A stretch of 64,000 nucleotides of DNA, from assembly GCA_964246985.1 (NCBI GenBank), contig CAXTSE010000015.1, positions 1 through 64,000 of the forward strand. The letters are read 5' to 3'. Of this stretch, positions 33,389 through 42,693 are shown piece after piece. Source of the DNA: CAXTSE01 sp964246985. GTDB lineage: Bacteria; Actinomycetota; Actinomycetes; Actinomycetales; Microbacteriaceae. The notes under the pieces were generated by a model. The model worked only from the letters and a program-made list of their open reading frames with translations, made no database searches and was not told the origin of the DNA. Position 1 is the stretch's first letter. Each line of letters opens with the position of its first letter. The position numbers were made by a program, and so were the translations under genes.

Positions 33389-36300
33389 CTAGCTCAGTGC
33401 GCGGTTGATCAGCTCGGTCTGCTCTGCGGCGCTGCGCTTCGTCGACCCGGCGGCCGGCGACGCGGATGCGGCGCGCGACACGACCCCGATCGTGCGCCCC
33501 AGCTGCTTGGGAAGCTCGACGTTGATGAACGGCCAGGCACCCTGGTTCTCCGGCTCCTCCTGCACCCAGACGATCTCGGCGTTCGGGTAGCGGGAGAACA
33601 CCGCCGTCAGCTCGGCAGCCGGGAGCGGGTGGTACTGCTCCAGCGTGACGAGCGCGATGGTCGCCGCGTCGTCGCGCTTCTCGAGCTCGGCGAGCAGGTC
33701 GTAGTGCAGCTTGCCCGCGTGGACGAGAACACGGCGCACGGCACCGGCGTCGCCGCCCGCCTTCGCGAAGCGCGGATCGTCGAGAACGGGCTCGAACCGA
33801 CCGTTCGTGAAGTCGGCGACCTCGCTGGTCGCGCCCCGCAGGCGCAGCATCGACTTCGGCGTGAAGACGATGAGCGGGCGACGCGGACGCGCATACGCCT
33901 GGCGGCGCAGTAGGTGGGCGTACGACGCGGGCGTCGACGGGCGGGCGATGGTCATGTTGTTCTCGGCGGCCAGCTGGAGGTAGCGCTCGATGCGGGCCGA
34001 CGAGTGGTCGGGCCCCTGACCCTCGTAGCCGTGCGGAAGCAGCAGGACGACGCTGGAACGCTGCCCCCACTTCTGCTCGGCGCTCGAGATGAACTCGTCG
34101 ATGACCGTCTGCGCGCCGTTCGCGAAGTCGCCGAACTGCGCCTCCCAGAGCACGAGCGAGTCCGGGCGCTCGACCGAGTATCCGTACTCGAACGCGAGCG
34201 CGGCGTACTCGCTGAGGAGCGAGTCGTAGATCCAGAACCGCGCCTGCGACTCGCTCAGGTTGGCAAGCGGCAGCCACTCCTGGCCGTTCTGCCGGTCGTG
34301 GAACACGGCGTGCCGCGAGACGAACGTGCCGCGACGCGAGTCCTGACCCACGAGACGCACCGGAGTGCCCTCGACGAGCAGCGATCCGAAGGCCAGCAGT
34401 TCGCCGAAGCCCCAGTCGATCTGGCCGCTGCGGCTCATCTCGAAGCGCTTCTTCAGCAGCTGCTGGAGCTTCGGGTGCACGGTGAAGCCGCCGGGCGGGT
34501 TGTCGTGCGCGTCGCCGATGGCGGCGACGACGGCCGGGTCGATGGCCGTGTTGGTCGGCTCGCCCGAGGTGTCGTCGCGCTGCGCCTCCGGGCGCTCGAG
34601 GCCCTTCACGGCGTTGTCGTCGGCGGGGATCACCGGCATGGAGCCGGTCTGCGCCGCGTGCGTCTCGGCGAAGGCCCGCTCGAGGCGATCCTGGAAGTCG
34701 CGGTGCGCGGCGTCGTACTCCTCTTCGGTGATGTCGCCGCGGCCGACGAGCGCCTCGGTGTAGAGGGTGCGGACGCTGCGCTTGGCCTCGATGAGGTTGT
34801 ACATCATCGGCTGGGTCATCGAGGGGTCGTCGCCCTCGTTGTGCCCGCGGCGGCGGTAGCAGACGAGGTCGATGACGACGTCCTTCTTGAACTCCTGGCG
34901 GTAGGCGAACGCGAGCTGTGCCACGCGGACCACGGCCTCGGGGTCGTCGCCGTTCACGTGGAAGATCGGAGCCTGGATCGTCTTGGCGACGTCGGTGGAG
35001 TACACCGACGTGTGCGCCTCGGTCGGCGGGGTGGTGAAGCCGACCTGGTTGTTGATGACGACGTGCACGGTGCCGCCGGTGCGGTAGGCGCGCAGCTGCG
35101 ACATCTGCAGGGTCTCGACCACGACGCCCTGGCCCGACATCGACGCGTCGCCGTGCACGAGGATCGGCATGACGGCGTAGGAGCCGCCGCTGCGGTCCTG
35201 CTTGGCGCGCACGATGCCCTCGAGCACGCCGTTGACGGCCTCGAGGTGCGACGGGTTGGCGGCGAGGTAGACGGCCAGCTCCTTGCCGGAGGCGGCGGTG
35301 AAGGTGCCCTCGGTGCCGAGGTGGTACTTCACGTCGCCCGAGCCCTGGACGGTCTTCGGGTCCTGGGTCCCCTCGAACTCGCGGAAGATCTGCCCGTACG
35401 TCTTGCCGGCGATGTTGGTCAGCACGTTGAGGCGACCGCGGTGCGCCATGCCGATCGCGACCTCGTCGAGGTCGGCCTCGGCCGCACCCTGCAGGATCTC
35501 GTCGAGCAGCGCGATCGTGGACTCGCCGCCCTCGAGGCTGAAGCGCTTCTGCCCGACGTACTTCGTCTGCAGGAAGGTCTCGAAGGCCTCGGCCTCGTTG
35601 AGCTTGCCCATGATGCGCAGCTGCTCGTCGTGGGTGGGCTTCTGGTACGGGCGCTCGAGGCGCTCCTGGAACCAGGCGCGCTGGTCGGGGTCCTGGATGT
35701 GCATGTACTCGACGCCGACGGTGCGGCAGTACGAGTCGCGGAGGACGCCGAGGATGTCCCGCAGCAGCGCCGCGTTCTTGCCGCCGAACCCGCCGGTCAC
35801 GAACTCGCGGTCGAGGTCCCAGAAGGTCAGCCCGTGACTCGAGATCTCGAGGTCGGGGTGCGAGCGCTGCCGGTATTCCAGCGGGTCGATGTCGGCCATC
35901 AGGTGGCCGCGCACGCGGAACGAGTTGATGAGCTCCTGCACGCGGGCGGTCTTGTCGACGCGCTCCGAGATGTTGACGTTGATGTCCTGGGCCCAGTGGA
36001 TCGGGTCGTACGGGATCCGCAGCGCCGAGAAGATGTCCTCGTAGAAGCCGCGCTCGCCGATCAGCAGCTCGTGGATGCGCTTCAGGAACTCGCCCGAGCC
36101 CGCGCCCTGGATGACCCGGTGGTCGTAGGTGCTCGTGAGCGTGATGGTCTTGCCGATGCCGAGCCCGGCCAGCGTCTTCGTGCTGGAGCCCTGGAAGGCC
36201 GCCGGGTACTCGAGGGCTCCGGCGCCGACGATGCAGCCCGAGCCCTTCATCAGGCGCGGCACGGAGTGCTCGGTGCCGATGCCGCCGGGGTTGGTCAGCG

Positions 36301-37315
36301 AGATGGTGGTGCCCTGGAAGTCGGCCGCGGTGAGCTTGTTGGCGCGTGCTCGCGAGACGACGTCCTCGTAGGCCCCGAGGAACTCGGCGAAGGTCATGGT
36401 GTCGGCGCGCTTGATCGCGGGCACCATGAGCGAGCGGGTGCCGTCGGGCTTCGGAAGGTCGATCGCGATCCCGAGGTTGACGTGCGCCGGGACGACGACG
36501 CTCGGCTTGCCCTCGGGCTCGTCGTAGTAGACGTTCTGGCTCGGGAACTCCTTGAGCACCTGCACCATCGCCCAGGCGATGAGGTGGGTGAACGAGACCT
36601 TGCCGCCGCGGGCGCGCTTCAGGTGGTTGTTGATGACGATGCGGTTGTCGATCATCAGCTTCGCCGGCACGGTGCGGACGCTGGTCGCGGTCGGCACGGA
36701 GAGGCTGGCGTCCATGTTGGTCGCAAGGGTCTTGCTCATGCCGCGGAGCGGCGTGACGACATCGGCCTCCGGCGCCGGGGCGTCGCCCTGCGGCTTGGGG
36801 GTGCTGGCCGTATTCGGCGCCTCGGCGGGGATGGGCTGCGGCTTGGCGGGTGCCGACGTCGTGCGCGCGACGGGAGTGCTGCCGGTCTGCGGCTGCGGTT
36901 CAGGGGCCGGGGTGGCCGGCGGGACGTCGGTGGCGGGGATCTCGTCGGGGATCTGCGCTTCGCCTCCCGTCGCGTCCGGCGTCTCGACGGGGGCGGCCGG
37001 CGTGGCGGCTGCGGCGGGGGTCTCGGGCGCCGGGGTCTCGACGGGCTCGGCCACCGGAGGCTGCTCGGCCGCCGCGGGCTGCTCGACTGCGGGAGGCTGC
37101 TGGGCCACGGGAGGCTGCTGCTGGACCGGGATGCTCGACGTCGGCGTCGGGTCGGTCACCGGGTGGTAGCTCTCGAGGATCGGCCACCAGCTGCGGTCGA
37201 CGGAGTCCTTGTCGGCCAGGTAGCGCTCGTACATCTCGTCGACGAGCCATTCATTGGCTCCGAATTCGCCCGAGTTTCCGTCGTCCGGAACAGTTCCGGT
37301 CACGGGGCTAGACAC
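33389..37315 (-). CDS. kgd: Multifunctional 2-oxoglutarate dehydrogenase E1/E2 (OdhA/Kgd)
   Basis: A 1308-residue actinobacterial fusion enzyme of the citric acid cycle. After an N-terminal helix (ANEWLVDEMYERYLADK) and a long Pro/Ala/Glu linker comes an E2 succinyltransferase domain, with KVSFTHLIAWAMVQVL and the catalytic DHRVIQGAGSGEFL, but no lipoyl domain. The rest is the thiamine-diphosphate E1 domain, with AIGMAHRGRLNVL and GDASMSGQGVVVETLQMS. It works with E2p and E3 encoded elsewhere; in relatives it is controlled by the FHA protein GarA/OdhI. The start is GTG. Confidence 0.96.
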   Translation of the reverse strand: MSSPVTGTVPDDGNSGEFGANEWLVDEMYERYLADKDSVDRSWWPILESYHPVTDPTPTSSIPVQQQPPVAQQPPAVEQPAAAEQPPVAEPVETPAPETPAAAATPAAPVETPDATGGEAQIPDEIPATDVPPATPAPEPQPQTGSTPVARTTSAPAKPQPIPAEAPNTASTPKPQGDAPAPEADVVTPLRGMSKTLATNMDASLSVPTATSVRTVPAKLMIDNRIVINNHLKRARGGKVSFTHLIAWAMVQVLKEFPSQNVYYDEPEGKPSVVVPAHVNLGIAIDLPKPDGTRSLMVPAIKRADTMTFAEFLGAYEDVVSRARANKLTAADFQGTTISLTNPGGIGTEHSVPRLMKGSGCIVGAGALEYPAAFQGSSTKTLAGLGIGKTITLTSTYDHRVIQGAGSGEFLKRIHELLIGERGFYEDIFSALRIPYDPIHWAQDINVNISERVDKTARVQELINSFRVRGHLMADIDPLEYRQRSHPDLEISSHGLTFWDLDREFVTGGFGGKNAALLRDILGVLRDSYCRTVGVEYMHIQDPDQRAWFQERLERPYQKPTHDEQLRIMGKLNEAEAFETFLQTKYVGQKRFSLEGGESTIALLDEILQGAAEADLDEVAIGMAHRGRLNVLTNIAGKTYGQIFREFEGTQDPKTVQGSGDVKYHLGTEGTFTAASGKELAVYLAANPSHLEAVNGVLEGIVRAKQDRSGGSYAVMPILVHGDASMSGQGVVVETLQMSQLRAYRTGGTVHVVINNQVGFTTPPTEAHTSVYSTDVAKTIQAPIFHVNGDDPEAVVRVAQLAFAYRQEFKKDVVIDLVCYRRRGHNEGDDPSMTQPMMYNLIEAKRSVRTLYTEALVGRGDITEEEYDAAHRDFQDRLERAFAETHAAQTGSMPVIPADDNAVKGLERPEAQRDDTSGEPTNTAIDPAVVAAIGDAHDNPPGGFTVHPKLQQLLKKRFEMSRSGQIDWGFGELLAFGSLLVEGTPVRLVGQDSRRGTFVSRHAVFHDRQNGQEWLPLANLSESQARFWIYDSLLSEYAALAFEYGYSVERPDSLVLWEAQFGDFANGAQTVIDEFISSAEQKWGQRSSVVLLLPHGYEGQGPDHSSARIERYLQLAAENNMTIARPSTPASYAHLLRRQAYARPRRPLIVFTPKSMLRLRGATSEVADFTNGRFEPVLDDPRFAKAGGDAGAVRRVLVHAGKLHYDLLAELEKRDDAATIALVTLEQYHPLPAAELTAVFSRYPNAEIVWVQEEPENQGAWPFINVELPKQLGRTIGVVSRAASASPAAGSTKRSAAEQTELINRALS

Positions 37316-37443
37316 GCAGGATCGCCCACTCTCACATCGTTGGTTGTGCAGCCCCCAGCTTAAGCGCTCCTGATGCCCGGTGCCGCCGCCGGAGGACGCA
37401 TCCGTCTGAGAAATTCATGGGTTCTTAGGCCTAGCGTGGTCTC

Positions 37444-38745
37444 ATGCGCTTCTCCACGGGCATTCCCGCACACGACCTGACCTACTCGGATGTCTTCCTG
37501 GTTCCCAGCCGGTCGGACGTCGGCAGCCGGCTGGCCGTCGATCTCGCCCCCGGCGACGGCACGGGCGCCACCCTCCCGCTCGTCGCGGCCAACATGAACT
37601 CGGTCACGGGCACCCGCCTCGCCGCCACGCTGGCCCGCCGCGGTGGCCTGGGCGTGCTGCCCCAGGACCTCCCGATGCCCGACCTCGTCGCGGCCATCGA
37701 GCAGGTGAAGAGCGCATTGCTGCTCTGGGACGACCCGCTCGACGCCCGCGACCCGCGCCTCGCCGGCATCGACATCGACTCCGTCCCGACGATCGAGGCA
37801 TCGGACGCGCGGGCCGCCTTCGACACGCTGGTCTCCCTCGACAAGACGGTCGCCCATGTACGCGAGGGCGACCGCATCGTCGGCTCGACGAGTCGCACCA
37901 GCGCGCTGCGCGGCACTCTGTACACCCCGGCTCTCGATGCGCGCGGGCGGCTGCGGGTCGCCGCCGCGGTCGGCATCAACGGCGACGTCGCAGGCAAGGC
38001 GTCTGCGCTCGCGGCCGCGGGGGTCGACGTGCTCGTGCTCGATACGGCGCACGGCCACCAGGAGGGGATGCTGCGGGCGCTCGCCGCCGTGCGCGCGCTC
38101 GAACTGGGCATCCCGATCGTGGCGGGCAACATCGTGACGGCCGAGGGCGTCGAGGATCTGGTTGCCGCCGGGGCCGACATCCTGAAGGTCGGCGTCGGGC
38201 CGGGCGCCATGTGCACGACCCGCATGATGACGGCTGTCGGGCGCCCGCAGTTCTCGGCGGTGCTCGAGACGGCGCAGGCCGCGCAGGCACTGGGCGCGCA
38301 CGTCTGGGCCGACGGGGGAGTGCGGTACCCCCGCGATGTCGCGCTCGCGCTCGCGGCGGGGGCCGCATCCGTCATGATCGGCTCCTGGTTCGCCGGCACG
38401 GTGGAGGCTCCGGGCGATCTCGAGGTCGACGAGGCGGGCCGGGTGTTCAAGCAGAGCTGGGGCATGGCGTCGACGAAGGCCGTGCACGCGCGCTTCGGCG
38501 GCCTCGACCCGTACGAGCTGGCCCGCAAGGAGCTCTTCGCTGAGGGCATCTCGAGCTCGAAGATCTACCTCGACCCCCTCCGCCCCTCGGTCGAGGATCT
38601 GATCGACATGATCACGGCGGGCGTCCGCAGCTCGTTCACCTACGCGGGAGCGGCCGACCTCGACGCCTTCCACGCTCGAGCGGTGGTCGGCATCCAGAGC
38701 GCGGCCGGCTACGAGGAGGGCAAGGCGCTGCCGGTCAGCTGGTAG
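37444..38745 (+). CDS. guaB1: GuaB1-family IMP dehydrogenase-related protein (probable GMP reductase)
   Basis: A TIM-barrel enzyme of purine interconversion, 433 residues. Catalytic loop GPGAMCTTRMMT carries the active cysteine, and GADILKVGVG, ADGGVRYPRDVALAL and GSWFAGTVEAPG bind the phosphate. Residues about 95-165 hold a CBS-like insert (DKTVAHVREGDRIVGSTSR). The actinobacterial GuaB1 of Mycobacterium works as a GMP reductase rather than an IMP dehydrogenase, and the same role is inferred here. TAGCGT lies six bases before the ATG. Confidence 0.88.
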   Translation: MRFSTGIPAHDLTYSDVFLVPSRSDVGSRLAVDLAPGDGTGATLPLVAANMNSVTGTRLAATLARRGGLGVLPQDLPMPDLVAAIEQVKSALLLWDDPLDARDPRLAGIDIDSVPTIEASDARAAFDTLVSLDKTVAHVREGDRIVGSTSRTSALRGTLYTPALDARGRLRVAAAVGINGDVAGKASALAAAGVDVLVLDTAHGHQEGMLRALAAVRALELGIPIVAGNIVTAEGVEDLVAAGADILKVGVGPGAMCTTRMMTAVGRPQFSAVLETAQAAQALGAHVWADGGVRYPRDVALALAAGAASVMIGSWFAGTVEAPGDLEVDEAGRVFKQSWGMASTKAVHARFGGLDPYELARKELFAEGISSSKIYLDPLRPSVEDLIDMITAGVRSSFTYAGAADLDAFHARAVVGIQSAAGYEEGKALPVSW

Positions 38746-38784
38746 CGGTGGTGCCCGGGCGGGGCTCGGTGGGAGCATGGGGGG

Positions 38785-39366
38785 ATGAGCGCTCCTACCG
38801 CCCTGCACATCACCGGGGATGACGAAGCAGACGCGCTGCTGAGTCGCGATCCGCTCGCATTGCTGCTCGGGATGCTGCTGGATCAGCAGGTTCCGATGGA
38901 GACGGCGTTCGCCGGGCCGGCCAAGCTGCTCGACCGGGTCGGATCGCTCGACGCGGCCGCGATCGCCGGGTACGACCCGGACGCGTTCGTCGAGGTCTGC
39001 AAGCAGTCGCCGGCGGTGCACAGGTTCCCCGGATCGATGGCGGGGCGCATCCAGAGCCTCTGCGCGGCTGTGGTCGACGACTGGGGCGGGGACGCCTCCG
39101 CGATCTGGACGCGCGACGAGCCCGACGGCGCCGAGATCCGGCGACGGCTCGAGGCCCTGCCGGGCTTCGGCGAGCAGAAGGCCAAGATCTTCGTGGCGCT
39201 GCTGGGCAAGCGCTGGGGTGTCGACGCGGCAGGGTGGCGGGATGCCGCCGGCAGCTACGGCGACGACGGCGCCTATCGCTCTGTGGCCGACATCGTCGAT
39301 GCCGAGTCGCTGGGGAAGGTCCGGGAGTCCAAGCGGGCAGCGAAGGCCGCGGCGAAGTCCGCCTAG
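38785..39366 (+). CDS. HhH-GPD family base-excision DNA repair protein
   Basis: A 193-residue protein of an uncharacterised HhH-GPD DNA glycosylase subgroup. The helix-hairpin-helix is LPGFGEQKAKIFVALL near residue 130, and the following GWRDAAGS has an Asp in a place suited to catalysis. The N terminus, with LALLLGMLLDQQVPM, matches the first helix of the fold. There is no iron-sulfur cluster motif. It ends in a Lys/Ala-rich tail. The base removed is unknown. Confidence 0.82.
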   Translation: MSAPTALHITGDDEADALLSRDPLALLLGMLLDQQVPMETAFAGPAKLLDRVGSLDAAAIAGYDPDAFVEVCKQSPAVHRFPGSMAGRIQSLCAAVVDDWGGDASAIWTRDEPDGAEIRRRLEALPGFGEQKAKIFVALLGKRWGVDAAGWRDAAGSYGDDGAYRSVADIVDAESLGKVRESKRAAKAAAKSA

Positions 39367-39378
39367 ACTTGACGGCCT

Positions 39379-39429
39379 ATGGATGACCCTCCGTCTGCGC
39401 CAGCCATCCCGTTCGAGACCCTCTCATGA
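39379..39429 (+). CDS. Candidate 16-codon leader ORF before the first CNNM gene
   Basis: The ATG at 39379 opens a short frame encoding MDDPPSAPAIPFETLS, whose TGA (39427-39429) overlaps the ATG of the next gene at 39426. TAGACT at 39364-39369 lies nine bases upstream, so the transcript may begin near this ATG with almost no leader. The main gene lacks a good ribosome site, which fits coupled translation. Confidence 0.4.
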   Translation: MDDPPSAPAIPFETLS

Positions 39430-40745
39430 GCAGTGACATCGTCCTGCTCCTCGTGGGCATCCTCCTCACCGTCGGCACCGGTCTGTTCGTCGCCAGCGAG
39501 TTCGCCCTCGTCAACCTCGATCGCGCCGACCTCGAGGCGCGCGAGCAGCGCGGAGAGCGCATGCTCGGCTCCACCATCAGCGCGCTCAAGGTCACCTCGA
39601 CCCACCTCTCGAGCGCACAGCTCGGAATCACCCTCACGACGCTGCTGACCGGCTACACCCTCGAACCCGCGTTCAGCAGCTTCCTCACGCCTCCCCTCGT
39701 GTCGCTCGGAGTGCCCGACGGCGCCCTGCCCGTCGTGGCCACCATCGCCGCCGTCGTGGTCGCCACCCTCCTGTCGATGATCATCGGCGAGCTCGTGCCC
39801 AAGAACTTCGCGCTCGCCCTGCCGCGGCAGACCGCCAAGATCGTGATCCCGTTCCAGCTGGTCTTCACGGCCGTGTTCAAGCCGTTCGTGAAGCTGCTCA
39901 ACGGCACCGCCAACGCGATCCTCCGCGCCATCGGCATCGAGCCGCGCGAGGAGCTCAGCTCCGCCCGCACCGCCGACGAGTTGAAGAGCCTCGTGCGCCG
40001 TTCCGCCAGCGAGGGATCGCTCGACCGCGACACGGCGACGCTGCTGGCGCGCACCCTCGCCTTCTCGGATCACATCGCCGCCGACGTGATGACGCCCCGC
40101 CCGCGCGTGATGAGCATCGACAAGTCCGAGAGCGCCGACGCGGTCATCGACCTCGCCCGTCGCACCGGGCACTCGCGATTCCCGGTGATCGACGACGACA
40201 TCGACGACGTCGTGGGCGTCGTGCACGTCAAGCAGGCTGTCGGCGTCCCGCGCGAGAGACGGTCCGGGGTGCCGGTGTCGGCTCTGAAGTCCGACGCGCT
40301 GCGGGTGCCCGAGACGATGAGGCTCGACACCCTCCTCGGCGAGCTGCGCCTGAAGGGCTACCAGATGGCGGTCGTCGTCGACGAGTACGGCGGAACCGCC
40401 GGCGTCGCCACCCTCGAGGACCTCGTGGAGGAGCTCGTCGGCGAGGTGTCCGACGAGCACGACCGCTCCCGCGCCGACGTGGTGCGCAGCCGCAACTGGC
40501 TGACGTTCCCCGGTGCGCTCAGGCCGGACGAGCTGCTCGAGCGCGCCGACGTCACGGTGCCGGAGGAGGGTCCGTACGAGACGGTGGCCGGATGGCTGAT
40601 GAGCGAGCTCGGACGCGTCGCCGAGGCCGGTGACACCGTCGAGATCGAGGCCGGGATCTTCCGGGTCGAGAGGATGGACGGGCGGCGCATCGACCGCGTC
40701 CGCTTCACCCCGACCGTCGTCGAGACCGACGGGGGCGACTCATGA
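39426..40745 (+). CDS. CNNM/CorC-type (HlyC-like) membrane protein with CBS domains, first of pair
   Basis: A 439-residue protein. The DUF21/CNNM membrane domain (residues about 1-190, three helices plus a re-entrant part, with FVASEFALVNLDR and IIGELVPKNFAL) is followed by a CBS pair (VMTPRPRVMSI; VVVDEYGGTAGVATLEDLVEELVGEV) and the CorC_HlyC C-terminal domain with VAGWLMSELGRV. Relatives take part in magnesium homeostasis; haemolysin naming is historical. It overlaps the second gene by four bases. Confidence 0.88.
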   Translation: MSSDIVLLLVGILLTVGTGLFVASEFALVNLDRADLEAREQRGERMLGSTISALKVTSTHLSSAQLGITLTTLLTGYTLEPAFSSFLTPPLVSLGVPDGALPVVATIAAVVVATLLSMIIGELVPKNFALALPRQTAKIVIPFQLVFTAVFKPFVKLLNGTANAILRAIGIEPREELSSARTADELKSLVRRSASEGSLDRDTATLLARTLAFSDHIAADVMTPRPRVMSIDKSESADAVIDLARRTGHSRFPVIDDDIDDVVGVVHVKQAVGVPRERRSGVPVSALKSDALRVPETMRLDTLLGELRLKGYQMAVVVDEYGGTAGVATLEDLVEELVGEVSDEHDRSRADVVRSRNWLTFPGALRPDELLERADVTVPEEGPYETVAGWLMSELGRVAEAGDTVEIEAGIFRVERMDGRRIDRVRFTPTVVETDGGDS

Positions 40746-41776
40746 TCGATTGGGCCGGCATCGCCTGGCTCTTCGTGCTGCTCGCCATCAACGCGTTTTT
40801 CGTCGGCGCCGAGTTCTCGGTCATCTCGGCACGGCGCTCGCAGATCGAGCCGAGGGCCGAGGCCGGGTCGCGCGCCGCCAAGACAGCGCTCTGGGCGATG
40901 GAGCACGCCACGCTCATGCTGGCCACCTGCCAGCTGGGCATCACCGTCTGCTCCCTGCTCATCCTCAACGTGTCGGAGCCGGCGATCCACCACCTGCTCG
41001 AGATCCCGCTCGAGCTGACCGGACTGCCCGAGGAGGTCGTCAGCACCGCCGCGTTCATCATCACGCTGATCATCGTGTCGTTCCTGCACGTGGTGCTCGG
41101 CGAGATGGTGCCGAAGAACCTGTCGTTCTCGGTGCCCGACCGCGCCGTGCTGATCCTCGCGACCCCGCTGGTGTTCTTCGCCACCGTGTTCCGCCCGATC
41201 ATCGTGGCGCTCAACGCCACAGCCAACGGCGTCCTCCGCCTGTTCCGGGTGGAGCCCAAGAACGAGGCGACCAGCGCGTTCACGGTCGAGGAGGTGGCGA
41301 CGATCGTCGCGACCTCCAAGCGCGAGGGCGTGCTGACCGACTCCACCGGCACCCTCAACAAGGCGTTCGAGTTCACGGAGAAGAAGGTGCGGGATGTCGC
41401 GGTCAGCATGACTGCGCTCGTCACCCTTCCCGAGGACGCGGCCCCGAGCGACGTCGAGAAGGCGGTGTCGCAGCACGGCTTCAGCCGCTACGTGCTCGTC
41501 GACGAGGCCGGCGAGCCGACCGGCTACCTGCACCTCAAGGACGTCATCGACCTCGACGAGGACGAGTTCACCGAACCGGTTCCGCCGAAGCGCATCCGCC
41601 AGCTGATCTCGATGTTCCGCGACACGGAGGTCGAGGATGCGCTGGCCACCATGCGCCGCTCCGGCAGCCATGTGGCGCGCGTCTTCGACGAGACCGGGGC
41701 GACCCGCGGGGTGCTGTTCCTCGAGGACATCATCGAGGAGCTCGTGGGCGAGGTCCAGGACGCGACGCGTCGCTAG
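40742..41776 (+). CDS. CNNM-type membrane protein with CBS domains, second of pair
   Basis: A 344-residue paralog of the previous protein, with the DUF21 domain (FFVGAEFSVISARRSQ; LGEMVPKNLSFSVPD) and a CBS pair (TRGVLFLEDIIEELVGEV near the end) but without the C-terminal CorC_HlyC domain. The ATG overlaps the previous stop. The pair probably works as a heteromer, as CNNM proteins dimerise; this is inferred from co-translation. Confidence 0.88.
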   Translation: MIDWAGIAWLFVLLAINAFFVGAEFSVISARRSQIEPRAEAGSRAAKTALWAMEHATLMLATCQLGITVCSLLILNVSEPAIHHLLEIPLELTGLPEEVVSTAAFIITLIIVSFLHVVLGEMVPKNLSFSVPDRAVLILATPLVFFATVFRPIIVALNATANGVLRLFRVEPKNEATSAFTVEEVATIVATSKREGVLTDSTGTLNKAFEFTEKKVRDVAVSMTALVTLPEDAAPSDVEKAVSQHGFSRYVLVDEAGEPTGYLHLKDVIDLDEDEFTEPVPPKRIRQLISMFRDTEVEDALATMRRSGSHVARVFDETGATRGVLFLEDIIEELVGEVQDATRR

Positions 41777-41802
41777 GAGACGCCAGCCGCTAGCGTTGCC
41801 GC

Positions 41803-42693
41803 ATGGTCACAGGCGCCCTCGTCATCGGTGAAGCACTCGTCGACGTGGTCGACCAGGTCGCGCATCCGGGCGGCAGCCCGCTCAACGTGGCCGTCGGGCT
41901 GGCGCGGCTTGGTGTTCCGGCCACCCTCCACGCGCAGATCGCTCCCGACGCCTACGGCACCGAGATCGCGAGCCACCTCGCCGAGAGCGGCGTCGAGATC
42001 ACGCCGGGCACGGTGACGGCCGAGCGCACCTCCGTCGCCGAGGCGACCATCGCGGCCGACGGCTCGGCCACCTACCGCTTCGACATCACCTGGGATCCCG
42101 CGCCCGCCTCCGTCGACGGGTTCGCGCTCGTGCACACCGGGTCCATCGGCGCGTCGCTCGAGCCGGGGGCGGCGCTCGTCGAGCGGCTGCTCGTCGAGGC
42201 GAGACCCACGGCGACCATCGCCTTCGACCCCAACGTGCGCGCGGCGCTGATGGGCGACGTCGACGCAGCCCGTGTGCGGATCGAGCGCCTGGTAGGGCTC
42301 GCCGACGTCGTGAAGGCCAGCGACGAGGACCTGGACTGGCTCTACCCCGGTCGCGCGCCCGAGGCGGTCATCGCCGACTGGCTCGCGACCGGCCCCGCCC
42401 TGGTGATCGTGACCCGCGGGGGAGCCGGGGCGGATGCCGTGGCGGAATCCGGCGCCCTGCACGTCGACGCACCCGTCACAGAGGTCGTCGACACGATCGG
42501 CGCGGGGGATTCGTTCATGGCGGGCCTCCTCGCGGCGCTCGCCGATCGCGACCTGCTGGGTGCGGAGAGGCGGGATGCGCTGCGCGCCATCGACACCGCC
42601 GCGGTCGCCGACGTCGTCGGCTTCGCTGCCCGGTGCGCCGCCATCACGGTCTCGCGCGCCGGCGCGAACCCGCCGACGCGCGCCGACCTCTAG
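41803..42693 (+). CDS. PfkB-family carbohydrate kinase (probable fructokinase)
   Basis: A 296-residue cytoplasmic sugar kinase. The two PfkB signatures are present: GGSPLNVAVGLARLG near residue 24 and DTIGAGDSFMAGLLAAL near residue 230, whose Asp is catalytic. VKASDEDLDWLYPG is a further family motif. The fold and the GEALVD start favour fructose as substrate, without certainty. TAGCGT lies six bases before the ATG. It ends in a four-base tail overlap with the converging oxidoreductase gene. Confidence 0.87.
   Translation: MVTGALVIGEALVDVVDQVAHPGGSPLNVAVGLARLGVPATLHAQIAPDAYGTEIASHLAESGVEITPGTVTAERTSVAEATIAADGSATYRFDITWDPAPASVDGFALVHTGSIGASLEPGAALVERLLVEARPTATIAFDPNVRAALMGDVDAARVRIERLVGLADVVKASDEDLDWLYPGRAPEAVIADWLATGPALVIVTRGGAGADAVAESGALHVDAPVTEVVDTIGAGDSFMAGLLAALADRDLLGAERRDALRAIDTAAVADVVGFAARCAAITVSRAGANPPTRADL

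Noticed and set aside
33914..37363. A 1149-codon open frame antisense to kgd
   Set aside because: It mirrors a real, highly conserved enzyme gene on the other strand. Its composition is the Arg/Ala/Gly/Asp/Val bias typical of antisense frames in high-GC DNA, and it has no recognisable motif.
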